64,000 bases of DNA from SSEF01 sp964398485 (GCA_964398485.1 CAYNMD010000003.1:1-64000), one strand, 5' to 3'. Counted from the first letter of the stretch, positions 35,478 through 45,139 are shown. The notes: generated from the letters alone by a model not told the origin. Numbers and translations: made by a program.

Positions 35478-36533
35478 ATGGCGTTGCGCGAGTTAGCTAC
35501 CCTAGATGTTTCAGGGAAAAAAGTATTAGTGAGAGTTGATTTCAACGTTGAATTGAAGGATGTTGCTCATGTTCAGGAGGGCTACAAACTTGAGGTGGCG
35601 AAAAAAACAATTGATACCCTGTTCAAACTTGGAGCGAAACAAGTAGCTCTCCTTACTCATTTTGGAAGACCAAAGGGTGATCGTGACCCTGCTCATTCAA
35701 CGCAACAGATTGTTTCAGAGGTCGCTCGTGTCCTGGATCGCGAGGTTGTTTTTGTTCCCGATTGTATTGGTGATGAGGTCTCAAAAGCACTCGTTGTGGT
35801 ACCAAGTAATGCAGTGCTCCTTTTAGAAAATGTACGTTTTTATTCTGAAGAAGAGGCTAATGATGAATTATTTGCTCAAGCATTGGCTAAACCATTTGAT
35901 GTTTATGTCAATGAGGCTTTTGGGGTATGCCATCGAGCCCATGCCTCAGTAGTGCGTCTCCCAGGACTTCTTCCGAGCGCAGCAGGCCTTCATCTTATGG
36001 AGGAGCTGACTCGATTGGATGCTATTAAAGAATCTCCTGCTCGACCAGCAGTGGCTATTATTGGAGGGGCAAAGATTGAGACAAAGCTTCCTTTGATCCA
36101 GGCTTTTGCAGAAAGTTATGATTGTGTTTTAGTAGGTGGAAAAATTGCTAATGAAGCCTTGGATCAGAACCTTTCGTTTAATGATAAGGTTCTTTTGCCA
36201 AAAGATTTTGACTCACCAAATCGTTTTGATATAGGACCGACGACAGCGGCTTATTACGCTCAGATAATTAAAAAGGCCAAAACTATTGTTTGGAATGGTC
36301 CAATGGGAAAGTTTGAGGAAAAACCTTATGATATTGGTACGAAGCTTGTTTTGGAGGCTATTCTTGAAAGTGAGGCAAATGTAGTGATTGGTGGAGGTGA
36401 GTCATTAGCGATTCTTGAAGAGGTTGGTGTGTTCCATAAAATTGGCTTTGTTTCGAGTGGTGGTGGGGCTATGCTGGAGTATCTTTCAGGGCATGCTTTA
36501 CCAGGGTTGGAAGCGCTCCGCATGACACAATAA
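35478..36533 (+). CDS. pgk: Phosphoglycerate kinase, short form
   Basis: 351 residues, shorter than the usual 390-400. VLVRVDFNVELKD, THFGRPKGDRD, VNEAFGVCHRAHASV, AIIGGAKIETKL, VWNGPMGKFE and a GGGES...SSGGGAMLEYLSG ending define the family; GGGES replaces the usual GGGDS. It transfers phosphate from 1,3-bisphosphoglycerate to ADP. With enolase next door it forms a lower-glycolysis pair. Confidence 0.95.
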   Translation: MALRELATLDVSGKKVLVRVDFNVELKDVAHVQEGYKLEVAKKTIDTLFKLGAKQVALLTHFGRPKGDRDPAHSTQQIVSEVARVLDREVVFVPDCIGDEVSKALVVVPSNAVLLLENVRFYSEEEANDELFAQALAKPFDVYVNEAFGVCHRAHASVVRLPGLLPSAAGLHLMEELTRLDAIKESPARPAVAIIGGAKIETKLPLIQAFAESYDCVLVGGKIANEALDQNLSFNDKVLLPKDFDSPNRFDIGPTTAAYYAQIIKKAKTIVWNGPMGKFEEKPYDIGTKLVLEAILESEANVVIGGGESLAILEEVGVFHKIGFVSSGGGAMLEYLSGHALPGLEALRMTQ

Positions 36534-36557
36534 TTTTATCCTTTTTACGTTTGATGT

Positions 36558-37844
36558 ATGTCAAAGATTCAGATGGTGCAAGCTCGTGAAATTCTTGACT
36601 CTCGTGGAAACCCAACCGTGGAAGCTTTCGTCTCTCTTGAAGATGGCACAAAAGCGAGTGCTTCGGTACCATCTGGGGCTTCAACTGGCACCCATGAGGC
36701 TTGGGAACTTCGAGATGGAGATTTGGGCCGTTACCGTGGTCAAGGGGTGTTACGGGCGGTGAACTATATTAATACAGAGATAGCTGAGCGCGTAAAAGGA
36801 ATGGAGGCCGCGGAACAATTTTTGATTGATACTGCCATGAAAGAACTTGATGGCACTGAAAATAAATCTCGTTTAGGAGCGAATGCTATTCTAGGGGTTT
36901 CCCTAGCGGTGTGCCGGGCTGCAGCTCACAGCGCTAAAATTCCTCTCTACCAACATATTGCTATGCTTACAGAGAGAGAGCTAAAGAGCTTATCTTTACC
37001 GATGCCCATGTTTAATATTGTGAACGGTGGGAAGCATAGTAATTCTGGATTATCTGTCCAAGAATTTAAAGTGGTTCCAATGGGGGTTGTTGGGTATCGT
37101 GAGCAACTTCGAGCAGGTAGCGAGATTTTTCATGCGTTGGCTGACATTCTTGATGAGGCGGGATTTCAGACGAGCGTTGGTGATGAGGGTGGTTTTGCTC
37201 CACGACTAGAAAGTCATGAGCGTCAACTGGAGATGATTAGTCAAGCTATTGAAAAAGCAGGCTATACACGTGGGAAGGAGATATTTCTCGATCTCGATGT
37301 TGCTGCTCAATCATTTTACGACAAAGAAAAGGAGAGTTATGTTCTTCTGCCAGAAGGGGTGGTTTTGTCTCGAGATAATCTTATCAATCTCTACCGTGAA
37401 TGGATCGACCGTTTTGATATTATCTCACTTGAAGATGGTCTTCATGAGGAGGACTGGTCCGGTTGGGCGGTTATGAAAGAAAAACTTTTAGCTCAGCCAA
37501 CCAAACTGGGTAGCGAAGTGATGCTGGTAGGTGATGATCTTTTAGTGACTAATTCTCAGCGGCTCGCACGGGCTATTGAAGCGGATGCTTGCAATGCGGT
37601 TCTTATCAAAGTTAACCAAATTGGTACTGTTACAGAGACTCTCGAATGCATGAAGTTGGCTGAAGAGCATGGGTTTCGTCGAGTTATTTCTCATCGGTCA
37701 GGAGAAACAACCGATGATTTTATAGCCGACCTTGCTGTTGGTGCTGGTGCTGAATATATTAAAACAGGATCCCTTGCCCGCGGAGAACGTCTTGTAAAAT
37801 ATAATCGATTGCTTGTTATTGATGAGGAACTTAAATCCTTGTAG
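36558..37844 (+). CDS. eno: Enolase
   Basis: 428 residues of normal length. AREILDSRGNPTVEA, SGASTGTHEA, GANAILGVSLA, VGDEGGFAP, SLEDGLHEEDW, VGDDLLVTN and SHRSGETTDDFIADLAVG carry the metal ligands (Asp, Glu, Asp) and catalytic Lys/His. It converts 2-phosphoglycerate to phosphoenolpyruvate. It begins 24 nt after pgk. Confidence 0.96.
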   Translation: MSKIQMVQAREILDSRGNPTVEAFVSLEDGTKASASVPSGASTGTHEAWELRDGDLGRYRGQGVLRAVNYINTEIAERVKGMEAAEQFLIDTAMKELDGTENKSRLGANAILGVSLAVCRAAAHSAKIPLYQHIAMLTERELKSLSLPMPMFNIVNGGKHSNSGLSVQEFKVVPMGVVGYREQLRAGSEIFHALADILDEAGFQTSVGDEGGFAPRLESHERQLEMISQAIEKAGYTRGKEIFLDLDVAAQSFYDKEKESYVLLPEGVVLSRDNLINLYREWIDRFDIISLEDGLHEEDWSGWAVMKEKLLAQPTKLGSEVMLVGDDLLVTNSQRLARAIEADACNAVLIKVNQIGTVTETLECMKLAEEHGFRRVISHRSGETTDDFIADLAVGAGAEYIKTGSLARGERLVKYNRLLVIDEELKSL

Positions 37845-37885
37845 GATACAAAGAGGGTTTTAAAAGTCAAAACAAACATTGATGT

Positions 37886-38896
37886 ATGCGAAGAGTGACT
37901 TGTGTTGGCTCGGCTTCGAAAGATATTTTTTTTCCTACTGCCGAAGGAGTGATTTTTAACACCCCAGAAGATCTTACTTCACAAGTCAAAGTGGCTTTTG
38001 AGTTGGGTGGAAAGTTTCGAGTAGATGATCGATATGAGGGAGTTGGCGGCGTAGCTGCCAACGTAGCGGTTGGCCTTGCCCGGTTGGGTATTGAATCACA
38101 CTGTTATAGCCACCTCGGAGCAGATGATATCGGAAGGGGGATAAAAAAACTCCTTGAACAAGAGGGGGTAGGGACGGATCTCCTTGAGCTCGATCAGCAT
38201 GTTCAATCAGATCTCTCAGCTATTGTGGTTATTACCCAGACGGGTGATAGGATTATATTTCACAATCGTGATGCTAATGAGAAACTTCAGATTGAACCTG
38301 AAAAATTGACTCATACTGACTGGCTCTATATTAGTTCGCTCAATGGTGATTGGCGAAAAAATTTGGCCAAACTTAGGAAAGTTGCTCAGGAGCGTGGTTT
38401 GCGAATGGCGTGTAACCCCGGTCAACATAATATCAAGGATGATCCTGCATTAATTTGGGATTGGCTTAGCGAGGTACATGCTTTGTTTTTAAATAAAGAT
38501 GAGGCTATTGAAATTTTGCTTGCTAATCAAGTCGAAACGCAATCAGAAAAACTTCAGGATGAGCGGCATTTGCTCGAACTGTTGCGCCAACAAGGACCAG
38601 AAGTAGTCGTAATCACCGACGGTAAACGGGGAGCTTGGGCTGCTGATTACAAGTCAATTTGGCACGCAGAGAGCTTTGAGCCGAATGGGCTTGTTGACAC
38701 CACTGGTGGTGGAGATGCCTTTGGGTCAGGCTTTTTTGCTGCATATCTCAAGGGATTTCCTTTGGAAACGTGTATTCAGTACGGGATATGCAACGCTGGT
38801 AATGTGGTGGGGTATTATGGCGCAACCCCTGGATTATTGGATGAGCAACGGATGCTCCAGTTTATTGATAAAGTTAAACGAACGAAACTCATTTAG
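37886..38896 (+). CDS. PfkB-family carbohydrate kinase
   Basis: 336 residues of the ribokinase fold. GGVAANVAVGLARLG is the N-terminal signature, and DTTGGGDAFGSGFFAAYLKG the C-terminal one with the catalytic Asp and anion hole. The sugar or nucleoside substrate cannot be told from sequence. It follows enolase and precedes the ftsA promoter. Confidence 0.9.
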   Translation: MRRVTCVGSASKDIFFPTAEGVIFNTPEDLTSQVKVAFELGGKFRVDDRYEGVGGVAANVAVGLARLGIESHCYSHLGADDIGRGIKKLLEQEGVGTDLLELDQHVQSDLSAIVVITQTGDRIIFHNRDANEKLQIEPEKLTHTDWLYISSLNGDWRKNLAKLRKVAQERGLRMACNPGQHNIKDDPALIWDWLSEVHALFLNKDEAIEILLANQVETQSEKLQDERHLLELLRQQGPEVVVITDGKRGAWAADYKSIWHAESFEPNGLVDTTGGGDAFGSGFFAAYLKGFPLETCIQYGICNAGNVVGYYGATPGLLDEQRMLQFIDKVKRTKLI

Positions 38897-38905
38897 TGGT
38901 ATACT
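38897..38905 (+). promoter_or_regulatory. Extended -10 promoter of ftsA
   Basis: TGGTATACT with GAAAG after it, directly at the stop of the kinase gene and 19 nt before the ftsA ATG. Confidence 0.65.
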
Positions 38906-38924
38906 GAAAGTACGTACAAAAAGT

Positions 38925-40193
38925 ATGGGTTTTTTCTCTCGTTTTGGATGGGGTCAGCGTGAAAATCTTTTTCTCGCACTCGATATTGGTACCGAGGTGG
39001 TCAAAGCCCTCGTTTTTCGGGTTGATTCTGAAACTCGTACAGGTCAGGTTATCGGTGTTGGAAGAGCCCCACAACGTGTAGGCAATATGCAAAGTGGTGC
39101 CGTCTCGGATATTAATGGTGTTATTCTCTCATCGCGAGAAGCTATAGAGCTTGCCAAAGAGCATGCTCAGGTGAAACATGTTGAAAAAAGTATCATTGGT
39201 GTTGCTGGAGAACTTGTGAAAGGAACTACTACAACTGTGCATTATGAGCGAGTAAATCCCGAAGTTAAGATCGGTATTCCCGAATTAAAAATGATCATCG
39301 GTAAGGTGCAAGAAAAAGCCTATGAGCGTATCAAAAAACAACTTGCCTGGGAAACTGATCAACAAGATATAGAGGTGAAGCTCATTAATGCGGCGTTGGT
39401 GGATGTACGGATTGATGGTTATCACGTAGTGAACCCATTTAACTTTCAAGGGAAAGATGTATCGATGAGTGTTTTTAATGCTTATGCACCGATGGTTCAT
39501 CTTGGAGCACTACAGACAATAGCTGATGAACTTGATCTCGACCTGCTTTCTATTGTAGCGGAGCCATTTGCGGTGGCGCGATCGGTAGAGGTGGAAGACA
39601 TGCTTGATTTCAGTGCTATCTTTATCGATATTGGCGGCGGAACAACTGATATTGCTGTAGTGCGGAACGGGGGATTGGAGGGAACGAAAATGTTTGCTCT
39701 TGGAGGAAGAGCTTTTACAAAACGCATTGCTCAGGAATTTTCAATCAAGTATGAACAAGCGGAGCAGATGAAGCTTGACTATTCATCACGTCGTCTCAAG
39801 CCAGAGGATACTGATCGGATCAAGGCTCTTTTTACCGATGACTGTCGCGTGTGGCTCGGTGGGGTAGAACTTTCCCTGGTTGAATTTGCAGAAACAGATC
39901 TCTTGCCATCAAAAATCTATCTCTGTGGTGGTGGGTCGGCCCTTCCTGAAATCAAACAAGCTCTCCTTTCCCAAGATTGGTTTAAACACCTCCCTTTTGC
40001 CCGACCACCGGAAGTTTCTTTTCTTCAGCCAAAAGATATTCGTCGGGTAGAAGACCTTACCGGTCAACTAGTTACCCCGCAGGATGTTACTCCGCTTGGA
40101 TTAGCTCACCTAGCTCTTATTGAGGCGCTCGAAGAAGAGAAAATGCTGGCGGGGATTCTTCAGGATAGTATGCACTCGCTTGAACGAAGATAG
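38925..40193 (+). CDS. ftsA: FtsA-like actin-fold cell division protein
   Basis: 422 residues. LALDIGTEVVKAL (phosphate 1), IFIDIGGGTTDIAVVRNG (phosphate 2) and LCGGGSALPEI (adenosine motif) define the actin/Hsp70 fold, and the insertion with AGELVKGTTT corresponds to the SHS2 (1C) domain. FtsA tethers FtsZ to the membrane; the C-terminal amphipathic helix would be the last 25 residues (LAGILQDSMHSLERR). ftsZ is not adjacent. A PilM-like role is an alternative. A longer in-frame start far upstream inside the kinase gene was rejected because the promoter lies downstream of it. Confidence 0.82.
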   Translation: MGFFSRFGWGQRENLFLALDIGTEVVKALVFRVDSETRTGQVIGVGRAPQRVGNMQSGAVSDINGVILSSREAIELAKEHAQVKHVEKSIIGVAGELVKGTTTTVHYERVNPEVKIGIPELKMIIGKVQEKAYERIKKQLAWETDQQDIEVKLINAALVDVRIDGYHVVNPFNFQGKDVSMSVFNAYAPMVHLGALQTIADELDLDLLSIVAEPFAVARSVEVEDMLDFSAIFIDIGGGTTDIAVVRNGGLEGTKMFALGGRAFTKRIAQEFSIKYEQAEQMKLDYSSRRLKPEDTDRIKALFTDDCRVWLGGVELSLVEFAETDLLPSKIYLCGGGSALPEIKQALLSQDWFKHLPFARPPEVSFLQPKDIRRVEDLTGQLVTPQDVTPLGLAHLALIEALEEEKMLAGILQDSMHSLERR

Positions 40194-40210
40194 TCCGATA
40201 TCATAAACAT

Positions 40211-42178
40211 ATGCGTGAAACGCACTATATAGATATTGATGAGGAAATAATTACCGCGGTAAGTCGCCTGCGACATTCGAACCAGGTGGAGAACGTTTTT
40301 GTTTTCCCTAAGCGAGCCCTGATTCTCCAAAGCATTGTAAATCTACGTCTTTTGGAAAGAGAGGCTCAAAAACTTGGAAAAAAAATCATTATTACTACTC
40401 AGGATGAGGCTGGGAAAAAGCTAGCCGAGCGAGCGGGATTAATGGTTGAGGCTTACAGTGAAAGAGTCCCTCTCGAGCACATTATTCCTCAGCAGAAAAT
40501 TACGAGTGAGCCAATACCTGTAAACGGAGCTGCTAAATCATCCCTAATGAGTCCTGCTTCGATTCCTGTTACGAGCGAGACATTAGGGAGTTCCGATTTC
40601 TATGCCCCTCCTCAGGTTATTTCACCATCAGATCAAGGAATGCCACTCACCCAGGAATCAGCTTCCATTCGTCAGACAATGCCATTACCTCGACCTATTC
40701 GAGTTCGCAATTCTAATCCCTCCACTCTTACGAGCCTCAACTCTATGCGAAGCGACGGGGTAGTAGCGCGACCACCAATCAATCCAGTAACACGGCAGGC
40801 GCCAACATCTCCGGTGACTCGTCCAATCCCGATGGTTCAAGAGGAAAAAAGTCACGCTGCACCACTTCAGACACCAGTATCAATTCGCCAGGGACGCCTA
40901 GAAAGATTCATGGGGGGCAATAATCAATCAATAGCAAAGAGTGTACCTCCAACCAAGGAACGAGAAGTATCTACGGAAAGATATTCTTCATCAAGTAAAC
41001 GAGGTGGCGACAGCACCTCATTTCGTTGGGCAATTCCTTTCGGGATAATGCTTTTTATTGGAGGTATCGGTTTCTTGGGCTGGTATGTTTTCTTTCCAAA
41101 AGTTGTTATTACGCTTACCCCTCAATCTGCTGAACAGGTCGTAAAATTACAAATATCGGCTGCTGCTGGATCTGGTGACGCTGCTACCGTTGCTGCTCGG
41201 GTGATAAGTTTTGAAAAAACGTTTCAGACAAAGGATTCGGCAACGGGCACAGCTGCTGCTGGTGATGCGAGTAAGGCTCGGGGGAGTATCCGTATTTATA
41301 ATGATTTTAGTAGTGATAGCCAACCCTTGGTAGCAACAACGCGATTTGAAACTGCTGATGGAAAAATATTTCGTCTGGTCCAAAGTGTTGTGGTCCCTGG
41401 GGTAAAGGAGAAGGATGGGAAGCGTGAACGAGGAGTAGTAGAGGCGGTTGTGGTAGCTGATCAGGCTGGGTCTCAGTATAATGTTTCTCCAACCAAATTT
41501 ACTATCCCTGGATTTAAAGGAGGGTCAAAGTATGAAAAATTTAGCGCTGAATCAGTTCAAAAATTTAATGGAGGGAGTGATGGCGGGGTCGGTGGAGGTA
41601 CGACGCAAAAACTGGTTTCAAATGACGACAAAGAGCGAGCGGCTAAAAAAACAATCGATGAATCTCGCTCACATGTTCTTGAAGAGGTGAGAAAGCAGCT
41701 TGGAGAGGAAGAAGAGCTTCTTGAAGATTCTCTTTTGATTGAGAAGATTTCTGATACCGTTACACCGACGGTAGGGAGTGCGGCGGCAGAATTTACTTAC
41801 GAAGGACGTTATTTAGTTAAGGTTTTTGTTATCAATGAAACCGAAGTGAAAAAAAGAATTGAGGCAGAAAGAGTGAATGCCTCCGGGGTAAGTCTCTCTC
41901 CGAAAGCATATACTAAAAAATACACGGCACTCCTTCCAAAGTATGAAACCAGCCAGGTGGATATGACCGTGGAGAGTACCATTCTCTTTGAAGCACCCAT
42001 TGATATAGCAATGGTTCGTCAAAATCTCTTGGGTAGGAATGAGGCTGGAATCAAAGAATTTCTAGGATCTCACCCAGAAATTGAGCGGCTTCAGGTAGAG
42101 TTTAAACCGCAACTTCTCGTCTCCACTATCCCCGAAGATGCAGATCGGGTTGAGGTGGAGCTACTTACAGCTCAGTAG
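40211..42178 (+). CDS. Single-pass membrane protein with baseplate-J-like external region
   Basis: 655 residues. The first 90 are a compact alpha/beta domain (HYIDIDEEIITAVSRL, VFVFPKRALILQSIVNLRLLEREAQKLGKKIIITTQDEAGKKLAERAGL). About 150 residues of Pro/Ser-rich disordered linker follow, then one transmembrane helix (FGIMLFIGGIGFLGWYVFF, near 277-295), then an external region with repeated beta segments resembling CPR proteins annotated baseplate J/gp47-like. It starts 17 nt after ftsA. An envelope-spanning structural role is inferred from architecture only. Confidence 0.6.
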   Translation: MRETHYIDIDEEIITAVSRLRHSNQVENVFVFPKRALILQSIVNLRLLEREAQKLGKKIIITTQDEAGKKLAERAGLMVEAYSERVPLEHIIPQQKITSEPIPVNGAAKSSLMSPASIPVTSETLGSSDFYAPPQVISPSDQGMPLTQESASIRQTMPLPRPIRVRNSNPSTLTSLNSMRSDGVVARPPINPVTRQAPTSPVTRPIPMVQEEKSHAAPLQTPVSIRQGRLERFMGGNNQSIAKSVPPTKEREVSTERYSSSSKRGGDSTSFRWAIPFGIMLFIGGIGFLGWYVFFPKVVITLTPQSAEQVVKLQISAAAGSGDAATVAARVISFEKTFQTKDSATGTAAAGDASKARGSIRIYNDFSSDSQPLVATTRFETADGKIFRLVQSVVVPGVKEKDGKRERGVVEAVVVADQAGSQYNVSPTKFTIPGFKGGSKYEKFSAESVQKFNGGSDGGVGGGTTQKLVSNDDKERAAKKTIDESRSHVLEEVRKQLGEEEELLEDSLLIEKISDTVTPTVGSAAAEFTYEGRYLVKVFVINETEVKKRIEAERVNASGVSLSPKAYTKKYTALLPKYETSQVDMTVESTILFEAPIDIAMVRQNLLGRNEAGIKEFLGSHPEIERLQVEFKPQLLVSTIPEDADRVEVELLTAQ

Positions 42179-42194
42179 TACTGAGAATAGCTGA

Positions 42195-42223
42195 TTGATA
42201 AAAATATGATTTTTTGGTAAGCT
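42195..42223 (+). promoter_or_regulatory. Promoter of the coiled-coil/small-protein pair
   Basis: TTGATA and TAAGCT with a 17-bp spacer, 36 nt before the ATG. Confidence 0.5.
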
Positions 42224-42259
42224 GTCTTCGCTTCGGATTTTCTCTATTAAAGAATTCTT

Positions 42260-42529
42260 ATGGCTAGTGAACCATCACAAGAAGAGCTCGATAGACGCCA
42301 GAGCCGAAGGAGAATTGAGAGTGACCTGTTTGCTCTTGAAGCTGAAAGTTCTGGTATGGTTCGTCGTCGTGATGATCAGATAGTCTTACTACAAAATTTG
42401 CGTCAAAAAGAACGTTTGGCTCAGGCTCAAGTTACTGAGGCTGAAACTGAACTTGAGAGATTTGAAGCAAGAATTCTTGAGAAGCAGGGGGAAATCGACC
42501 GTCTAAAGAAGAAACTTCGTCTTTTATGA
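42260..42529 (+). CDS. Coiled-coil protein, 89 aa
   Basis: Almost entirely charged heptad-like sequence (RRIESDLFALEAESSGMVRRRDDQIVLLQNL, then EAETELERFEARILEKQGEIDRLKKKL), predicted as one continuous helix hairpin or dimer. It overlaps the next gene by 4 nt, suggesting that the two products work together. No family recognised. Confidence 0.55.
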   Translation: MASEPSQEELDRRQSRRRIESDLFALEAESSGMVRRRDDQIVLLQNLRQKERLAQAQVTEAETELERFEARILEKQGEIDRLKKKLRLL

Positions 42530-42744
42530 CTCAGGATACCTATCTTCGTATAGTAAAGCAGGTATTAGCAACCGATTCGAGTGTTCGGGTCTATGATTCT
42601 CATCAATCAAAACTCAATTCTTTAGCGAGGCGCGTTGCTCGGGGGGAGTGCTCTCCAAAAGATACTATTGCTGATATCGAGAGTATTTTTCATCCTTGGA
42701 TAAGCCGATCGCTTAAAGAGAGTCTTGAAAGAGCTCTTCGTTAA
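42526..42744 (+). CDS. Small soluble protein, 72 aa
   Basis: All-helical prediction (YLRIVKQVLATDSSVRVYDSHQSKLNSLARRVARGE, then DTIADIESIFHPWISRSLKESLERALR). Coupled to the coiled-coil gene by an ATGA overlap and 18 nt before alaS. Not assignable. Confidence 0.55.
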   Translation: MTQDTYLRIVKQVLATDSSVRVYDSHQSKLNSLARRVARGECSPKDTIADIESIFHPWISRSLKESLERALR

Positions 42745-42762
42745 TCTATACCACTACCAGTT

Positions 42763-44529
42763 ATGCTGACATCACAAGAATTACGAGAGAAATACCTGGC
42801 TTTTTTTAAAGAACGTAGCCACGCGGTTATTCCCTCTGCTCCACTCGTGCCAGAAAATGATCCCTCGGTACTGTTTAACACCGCTGGAATGCAGCCACTT
42901 GTTCCCTATCTCCTCGGGAAGCCACACCCAATGGGAAAGCGCATCGTAGACGTTCAAAAATGTGTCCGTACAGGAGATATTGATGATGTGGGTGATGATA
43001 CCCATCTTACTTTTTTTGAAATGCTTGGTAATTGGTCTCTTGGAGATTATTTTAAACAGGATTCAATAGAATGGTCTTGGGAGTTTTTGACAAGCAAAGA
43101 GTGGCTTGGCCTTGATCCAAAAATGCTCTCAGTAACTGTTTTTGAGGGGGATGCTAATGCTCCGCGAGATGAAGAATCTGCATCGATTTGGAAATCACTG
43201 GGAGTCCCAGAAAATCGCATCGCTTATCTTCCTGCTGAAGATAACTGGTGGGCAGCTGGACCAACTGGTCCTTGTGGTCCAGATACAGAAATATTTTATT
43301 GGGTTGGAGCAGGAGAACCTCAGGGTAATAAAGGATCCCATTCCAGGGAGTGGATGGAGATTTGGAATAATGTTTTCATGCAATATAACCGTATTGATGA
43401 GAAGACTCTCGAAAAGCTTCCTGCCCCCTGTGTCGATACGGGTATGGGACTTGAGCGCACGATTGTGACTTTGAATGGACTGAAACATGTCTATGAAACA
43501 GATGCTTTTTCTGATGCTTTGCGGAATATCAGAGAGAAGGTAGGAGAGGGAAGCTATCAGGAGCGTTCAGCTCGTATTATCGTCGATCATCTCAGAGCAG
43601 CTACGCATATGATTGCTGATGGGGTGGTGCCAAAAAATGTTGACCAAGGGTATATTCTTCGTCGTCTCATCCGTCGGGCTATTCGAGAGTTCTACAAAAT
43701 GGGTTATGAAAAACCAGTTGTTGCTGATATCGCCGAACTCTTTATTGCTAAGTTTGAAACAGTGTATACAACAGTAAAAGAACGTAAAGCAACCATTCTA
43801 GAGGAGCTTATTCGTGAGGAGACCAAATTTAGGAATACTCTTGCCAAGGGTCTAAAAGAATTTGAACAACGTATCAAAGCAGAAGACTTTTCCGGTAAAG
43901 ATGCCTTTGATCTTTTTTCTACGTACGGTTTTCCATTAGAAATGACCCAAGAACTCGCGCGAGAAAAGAATATTTCTATTGACCCATCCTCCTTTCGGGA
44001 AGAATTCAAAAAACATCAAGACCTTTCCCGAACTGCAGCTGCTGGAAAATTTAAGGGCGGATTAGGCGGGGATAGTCCTAAAATTACTGCTTTTCATACA
44101 GCAACCCATCTCATGCTCGCAGCGCTCAGGAAAGAGCTCGGAACTCATATCCATCAGGCTGGATCAAATATTACCGAAGAGCGCACTCGTTTTGATTTTA
44201 CTCATCCAGAAAAGGTATCCCGGGAAGTATTGGATCGAGTGGAAAACTATGTCAATGAGGCTATTACGGCTGGGGCAGAAGTTACTATTACGGTCATGCC
44301 CAAAGAAGAGGCCAAGGCTCAGGGGGTAGAGGGAAGTTTTTGGGAAAAATACCCAGATAAAGTCAATGTGTATCAGGTAAAGAGTCGTGATACGATCTAT
44401 TCACAAGAGCTTTGTGGTGGTCCTCATGTTGCCAACACCCAAGAGATAGGACATTTTGGTCGGTTTCGAATCATCAAAGAAGAGGCTTCTTCAGCTGGTG
44501 TGCGTCGTGTCAAAGGTATATTTGAGTAA
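42763..44529 (+). CDS. alaS: Alanine--tRNA ligase, lacking the C-terminal domain
   Basis: 588 residues versus about 870 in most bacteria. The class II catalytic core (FNTAGMQPLVPYLLG, FFEMLGNWSLGDYFK, TGMGLERT) and tRNA-recognition domain are present. The editing domain keeps HTATH (445-449) and C-x3-H as CGGPH (551-555), where most bacteria have CGGTH. The oligomerisation/C-Ala domain is absent: the protein stops right after VRRVKGIFE. Truncated AlaRS of this kind is known in CPR genomes. A terminator follows. Confidence 0.94.
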   Translation: MLTSQELREKYLAFFKERSHAVIPSAPLVPENDPSVLFNTAGMQPLVPYLLGKPHPMGKRIVDVQKCVRTGDIDDVGDDTHLTFFEMLGNWSLGDYFKQDSIEWSWEFLTSKEWLGLDPKMLSVTVFEGDANAPRDEESASIWKSLGVPENRIAYLPAEDNWWAAGPTGPCGPDTEIFYWVGAGEPQGNKGSHSREWMEIWNNVFMQYNRIDEKTLEKLPAPCVDTGMGLERTIVTLNGLKHVYETDAFSDALRNIREKVGEGSYQERSARIIVDHLRAATHMIADGVVPKNVDQGYILRRLIRRAIREFYKMGYEKPVVADIAELFIAKFETVYTTVKERKATILEELIREETKFRNTLAKGLKEFEQRIKAEDFSGKDAFDLFSTYGFPLEMTQELAREKNISIDPSSFREEFKKHQDLSRTAAAGKFKGGLGGDSPKITAFHTATHLMLAALRKELGTHIHQAGSNITEERTRFDFTHPEKVSREVLDRVENYVNEAITAGAEVTITVMPKEEAKAQGVEGSFWEKYPDKVNVYQVKSRDTIYSQELCGGPHVANTQEIGHFGRFRIIKEEASSAGVRRVKGIFE

Positions 44530-44550
44530 AATATTTTCCCATAAAATAAT

Positions 44551-44591
44551 GCAGCCCGCTGATATTCTTGTTGGAATAAGCGGGCTGTTTT
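44551..44591. terminator. Bidirectional terminator after alaS
   Basis: CAGCCCGCT pairs with AGCGGGCTG, with TTTT after it on the plus strand and ATTATTTT on the minus strand; it serves alaS and the convergent orphan gene. Confidence 0.85.
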
Positions 44592-44634
44592 CATGATGAC
44601 TTGGTGCGAGAGTAACTTGCTGGAGCTACTCGTG

Positions 44635-45018
44635 CTAGCCTGCCTTGCGCAGTGCTGTAGCAGGTACCCGAGCTTGAGTGCCCTTTACTCTCCCGCGGAT
44701 GAGGACCCTCTCATCCGTCTCAATGGTTGATGGTTGTCCTGGCGTGAGATGGAGTGGTGACTCGACGATCGTATCGCGCGGGTCTTCTACTACTACCCAG
44801 GGAGGCGGACCTAGATGCTGCTCAAGTTGAGCATGTGTTTGAGCCTCGATCCCTAACACAAGGGTAACGAGCTCGCCGTTATCGAAGATGCTCTCCATGG
44901 AAGTCGGTTGGGTTGATACAGGAACTGGAGCAATCCCTTCTTGTAGCGACTCGAATCCAGCTGTCACTCTATCCATGAGCGCCTGGGTTTCGTGAAACTC
45001 CAAGTTTGTAGTTAGCAT
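44635..45018 (-). CDS. Orphan hypothetical protein, 127 aa, SD-bearing
   Basis: No family recognised; soluble, Thr/Pro/Glu-rich with a compact beta-looking C-terminal third (LHLTPGQPSTIETDERVLIRGRVKG). The ATG beginning MLTTNLEF was chosen because GAGGAA lies 6 nt upstream and a TTGACC/TATACT promoter lies 120 nt upstream inside a longer apparent frame, which would exclude the TTG at 45195. GC-rich codons and SD place it with the other orphan genes. Confidence 0.6.
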   Translation of the reverse strand: MLTTNLEFHETQALMDRVTAGFESLQEGIAPVPVSTQPTSMESIFDNGELVTLVLGIEAQTHAQLEQHLGPPPWVVVEDPRDTIVESPLHLTPGQPSTIETDERVLIRGRVKGTQARVPATALRKAG

Positions 45019-45139
45019 ATATGCTTCCTCTGGATATTTTGTGTACTTCCCCGGGTAAGGGGACACAAGATTCAAACCAAGCTCCACGGGCGCATCCAGA
45101 CTTGTTGTTAAAGTCCTAAACGCCCGAGTGTACTCCGAA

